DNA of 6,546 nt from positions 1-6,546 of the forward strand of contig JACKCH010000043.1 in assembly GCA_020634115.1 (NCBI GenBank), given 5' to 3'. Source of the DNA: Anaerolineaceae bacterium. GTDB taxonomy: Bacteria > Chloroflexota > Anaerolineae > Aggregatilineales > Phototrophicaceae. Under the pieces are notes generated by a model, which saw nothing but the letters and a program-made list of their open reading frames with translations, was not told the DNA's origin and did not search any database. Of this stretch, positions 6,315 to 6,546 are shown one piece after another; the stretch's first letter is position 1; every line of letters begins with the position of its first letter. Both the position numbers and the translations under genes were made by a program.

Positions 6315-6546
6315 CTAGTTGAGGTCTACGAGCACCTGGATATCCCCTTCGCTACCACCGAGGGCATGGCTGACAATCAATGTGTAGGTTCCATCTGACG
6401 GGGCAGGAAAGTCAGCAATCATCGAGTCCAGTACATCATTATCGGGGTCGGCATCATCGTTAAAGGTTAGCGGCGTTCCGTCCGGGGCGACGATCAGCAT
6501 AAGCGGATCCACCGCGCCGGGTTCAACCGACATAGCAGAAAGACTC
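6315..6546 (-). CDS. C-terminal end of a protein with PPC-like beta-sandwich domain (partial)
   Basis: The minus-strand frame is open from the right edge of the window to a TAG at 6317-6315. It continues past an internal Met (6533-6531), with Leu-Ser-Ala codons directly upstream, so that Met is unlikely to be the true start. The visible 77 residues resemble the bacterial pre-peptidase C-terminal (PPC, PF04151) fold: a DPLMLIVAPDGTPL strand pair, the acidic NDDADPDNDVLDS loop, then DGTYTLIVSH. The chain ends soon after in IQVLVDLN, as expected for a domain at the very C-terminus. Such domains are found on secreted proteins, including proteases, in many environmental bacteria, and the acidic loop may bind calcium. 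The main domain is outside the window, so the function of the whole protein is unknown. Assignment is by motif resemblance. Confidence 0.75.
   Translation of the reverse strand, partial: SLSAMSVEPGAVDPLMLIVAPDGTPLTFNDDADPDNDVLDSMIADFPAPSDGTYTLIVSHALGGSEGDIQVLVDLN

Overview
The window looks like bacterial chromosome carrying a sugar or polyol import and oxidation operon. I favour a Chloroflexota (Anaerolineae-like) origin. The clues are moderate GC, Shine-Dalgarno-led genes, a secreted solute-binding protein with no lipobox, the pairing of CUT1-type ABC transporter genes with Gfo/Idh/MocA oxidoreductases, and a neighbour ending in a PPC-like beta-sandwich. This assignment rests on general resemblance only; the window has no phylogenetic marker.

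Layout. Positions 1 to about 464 hold no intact gene. The minus strand there reads like the remains of a protein gene with in-frame stops and two apparent phase changes. Positions 465 to 719 are the AT-richer leader of the operon, with a weak sigma70-like promoter near 589-617 and a strong ribosome binding site at 707-711. The plus-strand operon is: secreted sugar-binding protein (720-1976), two tandem stem-loops in a 154-bp gap (2007-2044 and 2068-2091), MalF-like permease (2131-3060), MalG-like permease (3076-3936), a first Gfo/Idh/MocA oxidoreductase (3950-4948) and a second, divergent one (4948-5994) whose start overlaps the preceding stop by one base. A rho-independent terminator at 6081-6121 closes the operon. 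A second, symmetric hairpin at 6268-6296 most likely terminates a convergent minus-strand gene, of which only the C-terminal PPC-like end (6315-6546) is inside the window.

How it works together (inference from family knowledge). The binding protein captures an extracellular carbohydrate or cyclitol and the two permeases form the channel. An ATPase encoded elsewhere would power import, since none is present here. The two NAD(P)-dependent oxidoreductases would then oxidise, or oxidise and re-reduce, the imported compound. The substrate cannot be read from the sequence.

I do not see a clearly new biological system. The points most worth a second look are the double hairpin between binding protein and permease genes, the atypical nucleotide-binding loop of the second oxidoreductase, an apparent one-residue shortening of the ATPase-coupling loop in the second permease, and the decayed reading frame at the left edge.
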